Shown here piece after piece: positions 36,697-36,989 of a stretch of 36,989 nt of DNA. Position 1 is the stretch's first letter, and each line of letters begins with the position of its first letter. Under the pieces are notes generated by a model, which saw only the letters and a program-made list of their open reading frames with translations, did not search any database and was not told the DNA's origin. The position numbers and the translations under genes were made by a program. The DNA comes from Bacteroides sp. Lineage in GTDB: Bacteria; Bacteroidota; Bacteroidia; Bacteroidales; Bacteroidaceae. The stretch is taken from contig JAJBTC010000156.1 in the NCBI GenBank assembly GCA_020861095.1, forward strand, positions 1 to 36,989. The letters run 5' to 3'.

Positions 36697-36885
36697 ACCA
36701 ATACACGGCGTGCGTCTCCGCGGTACTGGTCCAATACAGGCCTATGTCTTCCTGCGTTACATCATCCTTATCGAACACATATCCCGACTATCTATCTACA
36801 AACATCATCAACTACATACATAGGTTGGACGCATATCGCGGAGACGCACGCCGTGCGTCTCTACAAGTGACTACGGATCTTAGTA
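36697..36885. repeat. Diverged module A repeats
   Basis: Inverted relatives of the 34-bp unit: GGCGTGCGTCTCCGCGG at about 36707-36723, and GGTTGGACGCATATCGCGGAG followed by the perfect palindrome GAGACGCAC-GCC-GTGCGTCTC at about 36824-36865. No gene is seen to the window end. Confidence 0.6.
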
Positions 36886-36989
36886 TACATTTTGGAACTC
36901 ATTTATCAGTTTTTTATTCATTTTGTCACGGGAAAGATCGATTAGCTGATTTTTACAAATATCATAAATACCCAGTTAGCGTGTAGACA

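Noticed and set aside
36446..36778. 110-codon open frame on the minus strand
   Set aside because: It runs straight through inverted repeats and module A sequences; the translated text is repeat-derived with no family signal.

Overview
The window looks like a chromosomal segment of a Bacteroidales bacterium, most likely Parabacteroides or a close relative (inference). The signs are TAnnTTTG -7 promoter elements (TATCTTTG ahead of adenosylhomocysteinase, an OmpA/TPR lipoprotein and metG), few Shine-Dalgarno sites, many lipoproteins with a lipobox Cys, a TlpA-type thioredoxin lipoprotein, and an aroQ-pyk-methyltransferase-rbfA-permease run diverging from xerD. No rRNA, tRNA, insertion sequence or CRISPR array was recognised.

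Layout. 1-4.3 kb: ahcY and a large YfhO-type membrane protein, closed by a strong hairpin terminator. 4.4-9.3 kb, minus strand: a Spy/CpxP-like small exported protein, then the five-gene set aroQ > pyk > O-methyltransferase > rbfA > LolC/E-like permease. 9.3-15.8 kb, plus strand: xerD (sharing a symmetric promoter region with aroQ), a decayed MG2-domain gene, an abundant-looking OmpA/TPR lipoprotein, a TlpA-like lipoprotein and a ComM/YifB AAA+ protein. 16-20.2 kb, minus strand: a radical SAM/SPASM enzyme with a small lipoprotein (a recognisable rSAM/lipoprotein pair) and a fused ADP-forming acyl-CoA synthetase. 20.2-21.8 kb: a gene-free block rich in repeats. 21.8-25.7 kb: metG and a polysaccharide flippase. 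25.7-29 kb: a broken lipoprotein gene, a polysaccharide deacetylase lipoprotein, and an AT-rich island with one orphan lipoprotein. 29.2-35.7 kb: a surface-glycan locus with a nonulosonic-acid (sialic acid/KDN-type) set on the minus strand (LANGPSL-motif protein, SpsF-like cytidylyltransferase, NeuB-type synthase, KdsC/HAD phosphatase), a divergent GT4-GT2 pair, and a sirtuin. 35.7-37 kb: gene-free, built of nested inverted repeats.

How genes may work together. The NeuB-like synthase, HAD phosphatase and SpsF-like enzyme read as a phosphorylated-intermediate route to an activated nonulosonic acid. The LANGPSL protein, the two glycosyltransferases and the upstream flippase are candidates for building and exporting the glycan. 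The rSAM enzyme probably modifies its lipoprotein partner before export.

The most unusual non-coding content is a modular palindromic element family built on GAGACGCA/TGCGTCTC and (C)GTACGAT units. It recurs at five intergenic sites and often touches a start or stop codon. Other structures of note are a five-unit 22-bp operator-like array before metG, a perfect 16-bp inverted repeat carrying opposed -7 boxes between aroQ and xerD, and a ~380-bp nested palindrome near the right end.
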